64,000 nucleotides of DNA, from positions 1,364,001 to 1,428,000 of the forward strand of contig OOIN01000003.1 of the NCBI GenBank assembly GCA_900323505.1, read 5' to 3'. Positions 9,815-19,695 of the stretch are shown piece by piece. The notes below the pieces were generated by a model, which made no database searches, was not told the DNA's origin, and saw only the letters and a program-made list of their open reading frames with translations. Source of the stretch: Ustilago trichophora. Its lineage: Eukaryota; Basidiomycota; Ustilaginomycetes; Ustilaginales; Ustilaginaceae. The position numbers and the translations under genes were made by a program. Each line of letters opens with the position of its first letter. Position 1 is the first letter of the stretch.

Positions 9815-12094
9815 ATGACGATGAAGCGGGTCACTCGCATCAGGGTCTCCTCGACCTCGTCCCATGCAACTTCACCAATCGCAGCAGCAGCAGCAGCAGC
9901 AGGGACATGGCCGCAGCAACATCGCCGCGGATATGCAGCTTCATCAGCGCCTACAGCAACCTCGCATCCATCCTCTTCGCACTCGCGCAGTGTCAAGGGC
10001 AAAGAACGATCCTCCCCTTCCTCCTTTCCGACGCTCGAATCTCAACGATCTCAAATGAAACTCACCACTTTTCCTCCGCCCGGTCTTCGACTCCTCAGCA
10101 GCACCCCTGGTTCGGCCACCCCTCGCCTCGGCATGGACTCTGAAGCGGATCTCGGCCGTCACTTCTACCTCAACAAAGTTCTCGAGCAATGGGCAGCCAA
10201 ACCTGCCACACGCATGACCCTCCGTCAGCTCATCTTTTTCGGTCGCACGCTTGGTCGAGATCGTGAGAAGATCCTCAAATCTGCCAACTACGTCCGTCAA
10301 GAACTTCCCGTTCGAATCGCCCATCGCATTCGAGACCTCCAAGCTTTGCCGTTTGTAGTAATGACCAATCAGCATCTCGAAGATGTATATCAAAAGTATT
10401 GGTCGGCATTCGAAACGTTCCGAAGATTCCCCCATATCAAGACGATGGATGACAACGAGCGATTCTGCAACCTCTTGCGTCGACTTTTGGACGATCATCT
10501 GACAATCATTCCAAGTCTGACGATTGGCATTGTGGAAAGTTCGCACCATTTGCAGCCGCAACAGTTGGATAAGTTTATGGAGAGGATGCTCAGATCGCGC
10601 ATTTCGAGAAGGGTGCTGGCCGAACAGCATATCGCCCTGTCAGAGGCGTTGGATGATCCTTTCCACTTTTTCAACGAGCCTGTACTGCGGAGACAGGAAG
10701 AAGCAGGCGACGAATCCGAATTGGATTTGAACGATAGTGACGCGGTTGGAGACCATGTTGGAATCATCTATACGCGGCTCAGCGTAGCCAGCGTGGTCAA
10801 CAAGGGGATCAAGCTTCTCACACAAATGTTTGCAAGTGTACAAGGAGTGACGAAGGATAGGATCCCCAAGGTGGAAGTGGATGGCGATCTCAGGGCGAGA
10901 TTTGCCTACATTCCAGAGCATTTGGAGTACATTGTGTTTGAACTGTTGAAGAATGCGATCAGGGCGACGATTCGGAAGCATGCGGGGGAGGAAAGTGCAG
11001 GTGTGGTTAGGGTGACGATTGTAGAAGGACCACCGGAGGAAGATTTGATCATCAGGATTAGTGATTGTGGTGGAGGATTGCCGGATTTGATCGCTCAGCT
11101 GTCGGCTCCTTCGCGTACGGCGGTGTTTAACAAGTCTCCTGCTGCGGTTTCGGCTGGGTTTGCTGCTACCTCGCCTCCCAACAACGGCAAGAGTAACACC
11201 ACCAACAACAATGGCAACAATGGAGAAGCCACGCTGACCCAAGAACAACAGTATCCAATCCCATTCCCAGACACGGGACACATTGGCGGATATCCTCCTC
11301 GAGGTTCACGCGCCCGTCTCTTGCATCCCGATGACGATACGATTCCCGTTACGTTATCCGATGAAACCTTGCCGGGATCGATGCGAGCCGATGCTGCGAG
11401 CTTTTACGCCGATTCATGGGCCGATATCTCTTCCAACCCCTCGACCCGTATGTGGGCCGCACGTGGTGGTGTTGGATCGGCGGGAGGAGTAGGCGGTTCG
11501 ACCCCACCGAACGAATTCGGCACGGTTGGCACAAGTACAACCACCAACATTGTCGAAGGAGGCTATAGCGATCCGCTCATCGACGCCTTGTGTTCGTTTA
11601 GCAACGTCAGAAAGCGACTTGAGATCGAAGCCCAAACCCATGGCAGATCCTCTGAGCAAGCAGCTTCCGCATTTTATGGTCTTCCCAACACCTCTGATTC
11701 TTCTCCGTCTCCTCCTGCTGCTTCAGCTGCTGAGTTGAACTCTGCAGGATTGGGCACAAGGGACCGTTTTGACGCTCTGAAATCCATCGGAAAATTCAAA
11801 GGTACCGTTACCGAACAAGTTCCCTCTCGCACCGCTTCACCTACTTCTTCCCCACCAACCCCTCCGACAAGCGGCTCAAAAGGCACGATTCAAGCAATGG
11901 AAGGTACAGGTCCAGCAGCATTGCACACAGTCCAGGTAGAGACAGGTTTGGGTTTACCCATGGCTAAGGTCTATTGCGATTTCTTCGGCGGAAGTCTCAG
12001 CTTCCGAAGTTTAGACGGACACTCGACGGATATCTATGTACGTCTGCCCAAGTTGGGGACCAACAAGGAGACTATCGAAGAGATTGTACTCTAA
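9815..12094 (+). CDS. Mitochondrial PDK/BCKDK-family protein kinase with expanded ATP-lid region
   Basis: 759 residues, no intron. The kinase phosphorylates and inactivates a mitochondrial 2-oxoacid dehydrogenase (pyruvate or branched-chain) E1 subunit. Residues 1-50 are basic, Ser/Ala-rich and contain HRRGYAASSAP, a typical matrix-targeting sequence. The regulatory helical domain follows (LRQLIFFGR, then RIAHRIRDLQALPF and SRRVLAEQHIAL). The GHKL ATPase signatures are the N-box ELLKNAIRATI, the G1-box ISDCGGGLPD at ~residue 415 and the G2-box ETGLGLPMAKVYCDFFGG at ~710. The ~295 residues between G1 and G2 are low complexity, whereas the family norm is a few tens. The remainder matches the usual length. 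An ATG two codons downstream is an alternative start. The family is clear; pyruvate versus branched-chain specificity cannot be decided here. Confidence 0.85.
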   Translation: MTMKRVTRIRVSSTSSHATSPIAAAAAAAGTWPQQHRRGYAASSAPTATSHPSSSHSRSVKGKERSSPSSFPTLESQRSQMKLTTFPPPGLRLLSSTPGSATPRLGMDSEADLGRHFYLNKVLEQWAAKPATRMTLRQLIFFGRTLGRDREKILKSANYVRQELPVRIAHRIRDLQALPFVVMTNQHLEDVYQKYWSAFETFRRFPHIKTMDDNERFCNLLRRLLDDHLTIIPSLTIGIVESSHHLQPQQLDKFMERMLRSRISRRVLAEQHIALSEALDDPFHFFNEPVLRRQEEAGDESELDLNDSDAVGDHVGIIYTRLSVASVVNKGIKLLTQMFASVQGVTKDRIPKVEVDGDLRARFAYIPEHLEYIVFELLKNAIRATIRKHAGEESAGVVRVTIVEGPPEEDLIIRISDCGGGLPDLIAQLSAPSRTAVFNKSPAAVSAGFAATSPPNNGKSNTTNNNGNNGEATLTQEQQYPIPFPDTGHIGGYPPRGSRARLLHPDDDTIPVTLSDETLPGSMRADAASFYADSWADISSNPSTRMWAARGGVGSAGGVGGSTPPNEFGTVGTSTTTNIVEGGYSDPLIDALCSFSNVRKRLEIEAQTHGRSSEQAASAFYGLPNTSDSSPSPPAASAAELNSAGLGTRDRFDALKSIGKFKGTVTEQVPSRTASPTSSPPTPPTSGSKGTIQAMEGTGPAALHTVQVETGLGLPMAKVYCDFFGGSLSFRSLDGHSTDIYVRLPKLGTNKETIEEIVL

Positions 12095-12271
12095 AAAGAA
12101 GCCGCGACAATGACACTTTGACTCAGAGACATCCAGTAACGATCTTCCAACTGTTTCAGCTTTCATAACGGATCCATTGCTATCACGTTCATTCTCTCAA
12201 CAATTCGATGGCAGAAAGTGGAGAGCAAAGCGTCAACTGTCCTACAAGTGAAATCTTTAAATTCAAAAGTC

Positions 12272-14197
12272 TTACTCAGACTCGAGTCTACGCTGGTGAA
12301 CACGCTCCAACTTATCCAAAACCTCCTCACGTTCCCTCACCAGATGGAAGAGTGTCAACTCCAACTCTCTCTTCTTGTCCAACTGTGCCTTTAGCAGAGC
12401 TTTTTTCACCTTTTCATCTCTTTCGTCGAACACGATGGCTGGAGGCTTTGCAGGGTGCTGATGAAGCTCAGGTGAAGGGCTAGCCGGGGTGAAGGGGAGA
12501 GGTTGCGAAGGGTCGATGGCTTTAGCATCTTTAAGGTCGTGTAGGCGCATTCCGGCGTAGTAGCTGGCAGGGACGATGACCAGGGCCGAGAATGCTGCGA
12601 TCCAGTTGCGTTTTGGTAGGCGCGGTCGAGAGCCAGAGCTAGGGGAGGGTCGGGGTTGGTTGAATCGCACTGCCGAAGTGTGCAGCGTGCGCTGTGCGAG
12701 GTTAGAAGAAGAAGAAGCGGGTTTAGGGAGGGAGAAAGTGAGACGCGTGAGGAAGGTCTGGGCGGAAAATGAGGACGGTTGATCAAGGCGTGTTCGGAGC
12801 TGTGATGCTGCCCCAATAGCGGGGAACGATGAAGGCAGCCGAGACTCGAGGTAGTCAGACAAAGATGCTGAGACTGCGTCCTTCTTCGTTTCGGCCTTGC
12901 TCTTTGGTGCGACCTCTTCCTCGATATCGTAGGCTTGGAATGCATTGGGCGTGGTGGAGGCGATGGAGGAGGAGGGTTCGGATGTGTATACGAGCTTTCT
13001 GTTGCTGCGTGCGGCGTGAGGCTGGATACCAGCTTCGCGAACGCCAAATTCGAGACCTTTGATCATGACGTTCCAGCCATCGCGGAGGTTAGAAGAGATC
13101 CAGACCAGAGGTCTGCTGTAGAGCAGGCTGGTGATGAGCGAGGCTATGCGAGGGGGCAACGGTCGTACGATGGCCGCGATCAGGATGGCTCCGAGAGTAG
13201 GCTCGGTCGGGGAGGCGGCGGGTACGCGGTCGCCTGTGTATGCGAACTGGGCTGCGTCTTCTCGAGAAAGACGGCTGACGACAGCTTGCGGGTTTGTGAA
13301 GGGGGTAGCTGCAATCTTTTGCCAGTCTGGTGATGGGTCATGTGCAGATCTACCGAAAGACAGCAGGCCAGGCTGGCCGGGACGGAAGCCTTTCGAGATG
13401 AGATAGGATGTGACGCGAGTTTCGAGGTTGCGCATCAGGGCGTTGAGTCTGCCTTCGTATGTCCAGATTCCTGTTGTGAGTACCGAGATGCACTGCGGGG
13501 GTGGTACGGAAGCTGATGCAGAGGTGGAACCATCGCATATGGCATCGAGTCCAAGTTTTCTGCGTCTACGGCTCAACTCGTCGTTCATACGGTGAGCAAC
13601 GACAACATCTGTCATGGTACGATCGCCGACCAGCAGGATGCTTCCAGATCCGCTCTCATCTACCGGCACCTGCGTCCTCAGAACTTTGCGCCTCTCCCGC
13701 AGGTACTTTCTCGTCTGTCGACTGGGCCCAGCTTCAATAGCGCCCGAGCCGGGTGGCATTTGTTTTGCCTGTGCTATTGTCGTATCCCGATCGTGTGAGA
13801 GCGCCACAAAGTATTCGAGCGCTTCGGCTGCACATCCATGCGAGGGTTTCTTCTGCTTGTGGCATAGCACTGGAACATTGAGCGCCCGGCTAAGCGACTC
13901 GGCACCCAGCCCGGAAGGGTCGTCAGAAGAGCCGCTCGAGTTGCTGACGATGAGGATGTTTTCTCTGCCGAACACACGCTGGCATTGCTCCCATGCATCT
14001 GTGATGGCAGGCTCGAGCACGTCGGAGTGCGGCGCGGTGAGACAGTTGTCCTTGTCGAATACGAGGAAACGGGCACCGTTGGCGTGGAGCGCTTCCCAAT
14101 CGAGATGGCGTATGTCGGGCACTTGAACGTGCGGTACCACCAAAGATGGGCGGAAGATGACCGCTAGGATGGCAACCACGCCGGAGATATTGCCCAT
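12272..14197 (-). CDS. GEP4: Gep4-type mitochondrial phosphatidylglycerophosphatase with long C-terminal extension
   Basis: 641 residues in one exon. Gep4 dephosphorylates phosphatidylglycerophosphate in cardiolipin synthesis at the matrix side of the inner membrane. The N-terminal ~270 residues carry a hydrophobic start, the HAD nucleophile motif FLVFDKDNCLT (D48, D50), SNSSGSSDD, the CHKQKKP lysine motif and the GDRTMTDVVVAHRM metal-binding motif, all typical of Gep4. Yeast Gep4 is under 200 residues. Here ~370 more follow, including a presequence-like stretch RTLHTSAVRFNQPRP (~503-517), a membrane segment (~531-550) and a charged coiled coil to the end. This tail looks like a second mitochondrial membrane protein fused in frame. 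The gene is convergent with the kinase gene (177 bases apart) and divergent from the WKF gene. Confidence 0.82.
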   Translation of the reverse strand: MGNISGVVAILAVIFRPSLVVPHVQVPDIRHLDWEALHANGARFLVFDKDNCLTAPHSDVLEPAITDAWEQCQRVFGRENILIVSNSSGSSDDPSGLGAESLSRALNVPVLCHKQKKPSHGCAAEALEYFVALSHDRDTTIAQAKQMPPGSGAIEAGPSRQTRKYLRERRKVLRTQVPVDESGSGSILLVGDRTMTDVVVAHRMNDELSRRRRKLGLDAICDGSTSASASVPPPQCISVLTTGIWTYEGRLNALMRNLETRVTSYLISKGFRPGQPGLLSFGRSAHDPSPDWQKIAATPFTNPQAVVSRLSREDAAQFAYTGDRVPAASPTEPTLGAILIAAIVRPLPPRIASLITSLLYSRPLVWISSNLRDGWNVMIKGLEFGVREAGIQPHAARSNRKLVYTSEPSSSIASTTPNAFQAYDIEEEVAPKSKAETKKDAVSASLSDYLESRLPSSFPAIGAASQLRTRLDQPSSFSAQTFLTRLTFSLPKPASSSSNLAQRTLHTSAVRFNQPRPSPSSGSRPRLPKRNWIAAFSALVIVPASYYAGMRLHDLKDAKAIDPSQPLPFTPASPSPELHQHPAKPPAIVFDERDEKVKKALLKAQLDKKRELELTLFHLVREREEVLDKLERVHQRRLESE

Positions 14198-14522
14198 GGC
14201 GATGGTGCTGCGCCGAAAGGGACCGATGTGTAGGAGGTGCGATCAGAGTTGAAGTGTGTTGCAAGAAGGCAGCAGCCTAATGCTCCACAACATGAGTCAG
14301 TCAAAAAGGTGGACGAGCGACCTTCTGCGTCGGAACTCGGCGTTGTTTCTTTTCGAATGGAATTTTTGGTCCCTACTTTTTTTTGTTGGAGAATTTTTGG
14401 AATTTGCAGATGCAACGTCGAGGAAGAAGAATCCTTTCTTGTCCTCGGCCATAGTTTTTCAAACACCACCAACAACTCGCTGCCACTCTCGCTCATTAAG
14501 CAAAGGATCCATTATCAAGACA
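14198..14522. promoter_or_regulatory. Bidirectional promoter region between GEP4 and the WKF-domain gene
   Basis: 325 bases between two divergent start codons. It contains T-rich tracts near 14380-14395 and no recognisable gene. An open frame runs through it into the WKF gene but starts only at non-conserved sequence. Confidence 0.45.
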
Positions 14523-15575
14523 ATGTCGGCAGGTGCTGCAGCGAATCAAGCAGGGCCCTCGAGCTTGGCCTCCAAGGACAAGAAGGTCAAGCGTGTCAGG
14601 AAGAGGATGAGGAACAAGAAGCGAACCACTGAAGTGGAAGACAGCAGCGGTAGCAGCGATAGCGACAGCAGCGACGACGAAGAGCAAAAATCCAAGGCTG
14701 CGCCTGTCGCAGAGAAGCCCAAGTCCACAGTGAAGAAGGTTGCTGCGGCTGATTCCGATGATGATGACAGTGACGACGACGTTCAAGGCGGAGATGCCGA
14801 TGAAAAGCGCAAGAGGAAACGAAAGCGCAACACCAAAAAGAAGGCCGCAGAAGATACCCCAAAAACCGCTCCCGCTCCCGCTCCCACTTCCGAAATTACC
14901 ATCGCTGCAACAGCCTCGACAGCAAAGCCCATCACCTTGTCACCCGAGGAGGTTGGTCCGGATCCTAACACTGACCTGCGCTTGAGCGATCAGGCTAAGC
15001 AGGCGATCCAGTACGCTCAAGTTTACACGAAGGACAAGTCTCAGTGGAAGTTCAACAAAGCAAAACAGAACTGGCTCCTGCGCAACGCGCTCTCGGTGCC
15101 GCCCTCCGACTACGATCCAGCTCTCGCTCGCAAGCAGCCCGACAGCACTGCCACCGCCGAGGATGCAGCGGAGGATGCCGAAGACGCAGAGGAAGGCGAA
15201 AACTTTGTCCCCGAGGACTTTGTGCTTGTTGTGACGGCTTATCTCAACAGCGTCATGGGTGGCGCTCGTCTTCGGCTCATTGAATCGCTCAAGGAGGCCG
15301 TCAACGCTCCCGTCATCACAGTGGCGCCCACACAGGCAGAAGTCACCGACGAGGCTTCCAACGACACGGCCACAAATGAAGCAACCACAGATGAAAAAGC
15401 CGAGGGTGCAGCCACCACCAAGTCGGTCTCATTCGGCAACTTGGCCCTGGAAACGGAAAAGAAGGAAGAGGCAGCCGAAGCAGCGGGTCTTCCAGCGGGT
15501 ACCGACCCTCAAGCGGTGGAGCTGCGCAGAGCACGGGCGAAACAGATGCTTCAATGTATGGGCGAACCTTTTTGA
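14523..15575 (+). CDS. WKF-domain protein (C7orf50-like), probably nucleolar
   Basis: 350 residues from the ATG at 14523 (MSAGAAANQAGPSSL). The same frame is open further upstream, but that part has no family resemblance and lies in the promoter. The N-terminal ~120 residues are alternating Lys/Arg-rich and Ser/Asp/Glu-rich, as in nucleolar proteins. Residues ~155-270 contain the WKF signature KDKSQWKFNKAKQNWLLRN and FVLVVTAYLNSVMGGARLRL, followed after a second acidic spacer by a C-terminal RRARAKQMLQCMG helix. WKF proteins are conserved in eukaryotes but poorly characterised; a role in ribosome biogenesis is suspected from localisation of relatives. An extra Thr/Ala/Glu-rich stretch interrupts the domain. 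Confidence 0.75.
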   Translation: MSAGAAANQAGPSSLASKDKKVKRVRKRMRNKKRTTEVEDSSGSSDSDSSDDEEQKSKAAPVAEKPKSTVKKVAAADSDDDDSDDDVQGGDADEKRKRKRKRNTKKKAAEDTPKTAPAPAPTSEITIAATASTAKPITLSPEEVGPDPNTDLRLSDQAKQAIQYAQVYTKDKSQWKFNKAKQNWLLRNALSVPPSDYDPALARKQPDSTATAEDAAEDAEDAEEGENFVPEDFVLVVTAYLNSVMGGARLRLIESLKEAVNAPVITVAPTQAEVTDEASNDTATNEATTDEKAEGAATTKSVSFGNLALETEKKEEAAEAAGLPAGTDPQAVELRRARAKQMLQCMGEPF

Positions 15576-15757
15576 TTACCGGAGACGCCAGAGGACAGGC
15601 TTTGGCTTGCAATACAAAGTCATACCAACGCCAGATCGTGTGACATAATCTATATCACCATGTGATTGAAATTGGAACGACTTAGATGATCACATGCGTG
15701 ATAGCGAGTGTCTTGGGACTGCTCAAGCTTCTCACGCTCTGCTGTCAGCCCAATTTG

Positions 15758-16137
15758 CTAGGAACGATCACCAAGACGTTTGCAGGTGTCAGTATCGCCA
15801 GGGACCATCACGGGATCCCTTTGACAAACGCTTTTTTATGATGATGAGATGGATTGTGAGAAAAAAGTAGTCTATGTCAGTCGTGCCCGTCGTCGCGTTC
15901 GCACCAAGAGTACACCACTCACCCTGTGTAGGTCTTATCGCTTGGATGCTCAGGATCAAAGTTGGACATAGCAACGAGGCAGCAGTCGGTCCATTCATAA
16001 TCCTTAGGGCAGCCAGACCCAAGCTGCAGACCACCGTCGCTCTTCACGTACTTGATATAGCATCGAGGCGCCGAAGCCGAGACTTGCAGCGCAAGGGCAG
16101 CAGCAAATAGGGTGACTGAGAGCAAAGGAAGATGCAT
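15758..16137 (-). CDS. Small secreted protein with six cysteines (effector candidate), two exons
   Basis: Exon 1 (16137-15923) begins MHLPLLSVTLFAAALALQVS, a clear secretion signal with likely cleavage near SASA-P. Reading on without splicing ends at a stop after 72 residues, exactly where a GTGAGT donor sits. Splicing to the AG at 15832-15831, which follows a CTGAC branch-like element and a pyrimidine tract, adds 24 residues and gives 95 in total, ending at 15758. The spliced product has six cysteines including an adjacent pair, an even number suited to disulphides; exon 2 supplies two of them. A TATA-like element lies ~90 bases upstream of the ATG. I recognise no family. Exon 1 is well supported; the exact exon 2 is inferred. 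Confidence 0.62.
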
Positions 16138-16879
16138 GGTGCGGACGTTCCGAGCGGAACGATTGATGTATTGAGAGGGGAAAGTGTGATAGGAGGTGGT
16201 CAGTCTTTGCGTCGCAGGAAGTCTGCTTATATCACAGGCGCAGCAACACACTGTATGCTGCAGAGGCTTTGGCTCGTTCGGCCTCCGTCTCTCCCAAAAC
16301 ATGGGCTCGTGCAAGATCAGTAGTATCCAATTTGTCCCACTCTCGAGCGCCTCTGCTGTGACTTGAGTCTTGGCAGCGCAAACGAGAATCGCGAAGAAGC
16401 CGCATGAACGCGTGGGAACACAACTACTTAGCCACCGTGGGAACTGATGTTCGTATCCAGGGACCAATCCTGTGAAAAGGGAGATGATGCAGAGTGACAA
16501 GCTAAGAAGTCACAGCGGCCAGTCCGGCTAAGTACTCGATTGGTGGGAGCTGTACCCACTTTTCCCACCCGTGCCCCCCTGACCCTCCATCTCCGGGCTG
16601 TGCCTCGAAGGGTACATCCACTCTGTTCTGTGGTCCCGACTGTCAAGAGCTCATCTGCTATTAGGCAACCTGGCTCTGGGCCTGACTGCGTTCGGCAGTG
16701 GCGTAGCAGAGTGCCTCTGTCCGCTTGCTCGCTTCCGTAGACGGCAAGCATGAGCCGGCCTCTTCAGGATTCTCCCGCAACAGTAGATAAAAGGGCAGTC
16801 GCAGGCTATAAACCTGCACGACAACAGCTGCGACCCGATCCCGAAGCTCACATCTTGCTGTTTACAAGACTAGGCGACA
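16138..16879. other. Intergenic region between divergent small-protein genes
   Basis: 742 bases with no convincing gene. The part next to 16137 includes a TATA-like GATATAAG (minus strand, about 16223-16231) that fits the secreted-protein gene. Open frames here are short and compositionally unremarkable. Confidence 0.4.
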
Positions 16880-18658
16880 ATGGACGACATTCACTCTCCC
16901 ACGTCTTGGCCTCTTCCACCCACAGACACGACTGCACACCGTTTACAACAGCAGCTGAAAGAACTCAAGAGCGACATTGTAGAGCTTGCAATCAGCACCG
17001 AGACTGCAGCGAACCGCATCGCTTCAGTGCTTAAACGACTTCGCTCTCAAGATGAGGTCAACTTGTACAAATCAGATGAGGCAGCCTCTCACGAATCTGA
17101 GCTGAGCGCGGGCATTCGCAACCATCCTTTCTCAAACTTTAGCTGGCGCGATAGCTTCCAGGCAGCCCCCTCAGCCTCCTTCGGTGCTCGAAACGTCCAC
17201 AATGCCAAGCCATTGCCACTTCACACGGTTGACGCTGGTAAGGATACTCCGAGGCAATTTCTAGAGCTCGCCCCGAGTCCTCTCTCGTCGCCGGTGACGG
17301 TTGAAGCCCCGTGTCGCTCGACCTATGAACAGTCACGCACGTTCCTCGCGGTCACTTCATCGCTCAAAGATGATGCCATCCGGCTAAACCAATGCGAAAT
17401 TGTCGAGGTGGGCCACACAAAAGAAGATTCCCTCTGAAATGATGTTCATGTGCAAAAGCTGACGAAGATCCCCGAATGCTTTCATTTTTGAGTAGAAGAG
17501 AATCACCATTCTATCCCAGCAAATCAAGCCAGCAACATCTGCTGATGTCTGTTGGCTGATTGCTCGACAGATGGTTGCGTATCTGCACTTTCTCAATCTA
17601 GGTATGTCGACACAGAAGCCCGGGCTTGCATGCGACGTATGTTGATGCATGAAGCTGACGGGAGAACGGACCCGACTTTTGGCTCCCTTCGGCATTCGCG
17701 TCCATCCAGGTCGCGTCAGACACTTCATTCGCAAACAGATGCATTGCGTTCCCCGAAATTGCACAGGATGGTGGGGGAAACCTAGTGCAGCAGTTGAAGA
17801 GGCCCTAACACGCTGTGGTCTTGCCCAAGAGGTAAGCTCGGCCCATCGTTTGACCAAAAGCGACGATCAAAGTGGTGTGATCTGACAGCAGCCTCTGCTA
17901 CCCTGGCTTCTTGCGAGAAGGCCAAGGATCCTATCTTTGATGGAGTTGTCGCTCTGGTCTTCATTCACTTTGGCATCTTCGACGTCGCTGCGGCAAGCAC
18001 GGGATCGAGACGACATCTAGATGAAAGCTCGCTATCAAGTCCACGACGCTTTTCGAAGCTGCTGAAGGGGGGACGCTTGTCCAAGCTGGTCCCGATGCGG
18101 ACTCGGTCCGACTCGTTGCCCGTATTTTCTCACAAGGCCACAGGCAGGCGACCCACTAGGACCGCGGCTCTCTCTACCGAAGCTTTGGTAGCAGTAACCG
18201 AGCTCTGCCTTCAGAGCGTTCTCAGTGGCACCGTGCTGACCGACATTCTCGCGCTCTTCGCTCTGGGAGATGTGGAAGACAACTTTTCGATCGTGGATGA
18301 CGACCGGGATCTTTTGCGTTCGTTTCTTCACGAAGGCCTCTTGCCCAGAAGCGCGTCTATTCGCGCCAAGCTCGGGGGTGCTGATCCCGTCCAGGATTTC
18401 AAGAACGTTCTCGCGGCGAGGGACCAGCTCAAGGAATCGAAGAAGGCGAGCACATCGCCTTCGGGGAGACGTTTTAGATTCAATTCATTCCAAAGTGAGG
18501 ACACAGAATGGATCAAGCTAGAGACATTCCCGAGCTTCGCGGGATCGCGCTGGTCGCAGCAAGTAGAGTCAAGCACTCCATTTTCGTTTAGCAGCATCAC
18601 GACCCGGACGAGGCCTACGAACATGCTCGACGTCTTCCACAATCGTACAGCAGCATGA
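16880..18658 (+). CDS. Unrecognised multi-exon gene (approximate span)
   Basis: Three open blocks on this strand can be linked, but the model is provisional. Block A starts at the ATG at 16880 (MDDIHSPTSWPLPP, then a short helical LQQQLKELKSDIVELAI) and is open to 17437, with a strong GTAAGG donor inside it at 17238. A middle block of one or two small exons lies within ~17571-17831 and ends at a GTAAGC donor at 17832. Block C runs from an acceptor near 17917 (after a CTGACA branch-like site and pyrimidine tract) to a stop at 18658. Block C has plausible protein texture (ALVAVTELCLQSVLSGTVLTD, FSIVDDDRDLLRSFLHEGL, FNSFQSEDTEWIKLETFP). I recognise no domain. It may be one gene or two; only block C is reasonably likely to be coding. 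Confidence 0.4.
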
Positions 18659-18727
18659 GGATCGGACTGGATGTTCTGTGGCTGGTATTGCATGCGAAAC
18701 AAGTGTCGTTGGATGGCCAATTTGAGC

Positions 18728-19695
18728 CTACTTTTGCTCGCTCAGCACCTTCCTCACTATCCTCTCGACCATTCCTTCCAGCGCTTGCGAGGAAGCCGGG
18801 CCAGTAGCACTACCCACAGCTGCCCTACCAGCATCAACACTATTGGCCGCCTCGGCATGATCCTCCGCATCCCTCTCCAACGAACCCAGCACAGCACGGT
18901 GTACATACTTGCCCACCATATCGAGCTCCACATTGACCGTGTCACCAGGCTTCTTCTTGCTCAATCCGATGACCTCCTGAGTGTGAGCGATGAGCATGAC
19001 GTTGAATTCGACGATTTCCTTCTTTGGCGTCTGTGCGTCTTCCCTGACATCTCCTGCTGTTGAGTTGGAAGGGATCGAGCCGCCTGTGGCGGGGGAGACC
19101 TCGATCAAGGTCAATGAAGCGCCGTCGAGGGTGACGTATCCCTTTGGGATGAGGTAGGGCGAGAGGCTCGAAGGCAAAGGAAGCGAGTCTGGTTTGTGCT
19201 GCAGTCTCAGGGTGATCGTGAGGGCATTACCGTTGGGAACAACGGAGCGAATGAGGGCGGTGGTGTCGACATGACCTTGGACAAAGTGGCCGCCAAATCT
19301 CGTATGTGCGTCCATGGCGCGTTCGCAGTTGACGCCATCTCCTACCTTAAGTTGGCCCAAGTTGGTCTTTTTGAGGGTCTCGGGTGCAACGCCGATCTTG
19401 AAGTATCCACCGTGGGCCGATTCCGAGGCGTCGAATTCGGTGACGGTCAAACAGGTGCCGTTGACGGCGATGCTGTCGCCAATGTGGCAGTCCTTGAGGA
19501 TGGGTGCGGTTTTGCCGATTGTCATGGAGTAGCCTCCGCCACCGGATTTGGTGGCATCTTGGGGCGAGATGTCGATGATTGGAGCCAGAAGCTCGACTGT
19601 AGGAAGCAGCGACGAGAAGGAGGAGAGATGTCAGTCTTGATGACCATCTGATGAAGAAGCATGCTGCTAAGGCACTTACCGATTCCAGTGAACAT
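18728..19695 (-). CDS. RIB5: Riboflavin synthase (alpha chain), two exons
   Basis: Catalyses the last step of riboflavin synthesis, dismutating two 6,7-dimethyl-8-ribityllumazines. Exon 1 is only 16 bases (19695-19680) and encodes MFTGI, the invariant start of this family. An 83-base intron (GTAAGT...CAG) follows, and exon 2 (19596-18728) continues VELLAPIIDI, giving 294 residues. The two lumazine-binding repeats are visible: GDSIAVNGTCLTV with RFGGHFVQGHVD in the first, and YVTLDGASLTL with VNVELDMVGKYV in the second. A Ser/Gly insertion sits in the second repeat, and the ~50-residue C-terminal tail is longer than in yeast. It is convergent with the unrecognised gene and divergent from homoserine dehydrogenase. 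Confidence 0.93.

Noticed and set aside
14256..14522. N-terminal extension of the WKF-domain protein in the same frame
   Set aside because: The frame is open, but the extension lies in the promoter shared with GEP4, begins at a non-ATG or poorly placed codon and lacks family similarity; the ATG at 14523 is preferred.
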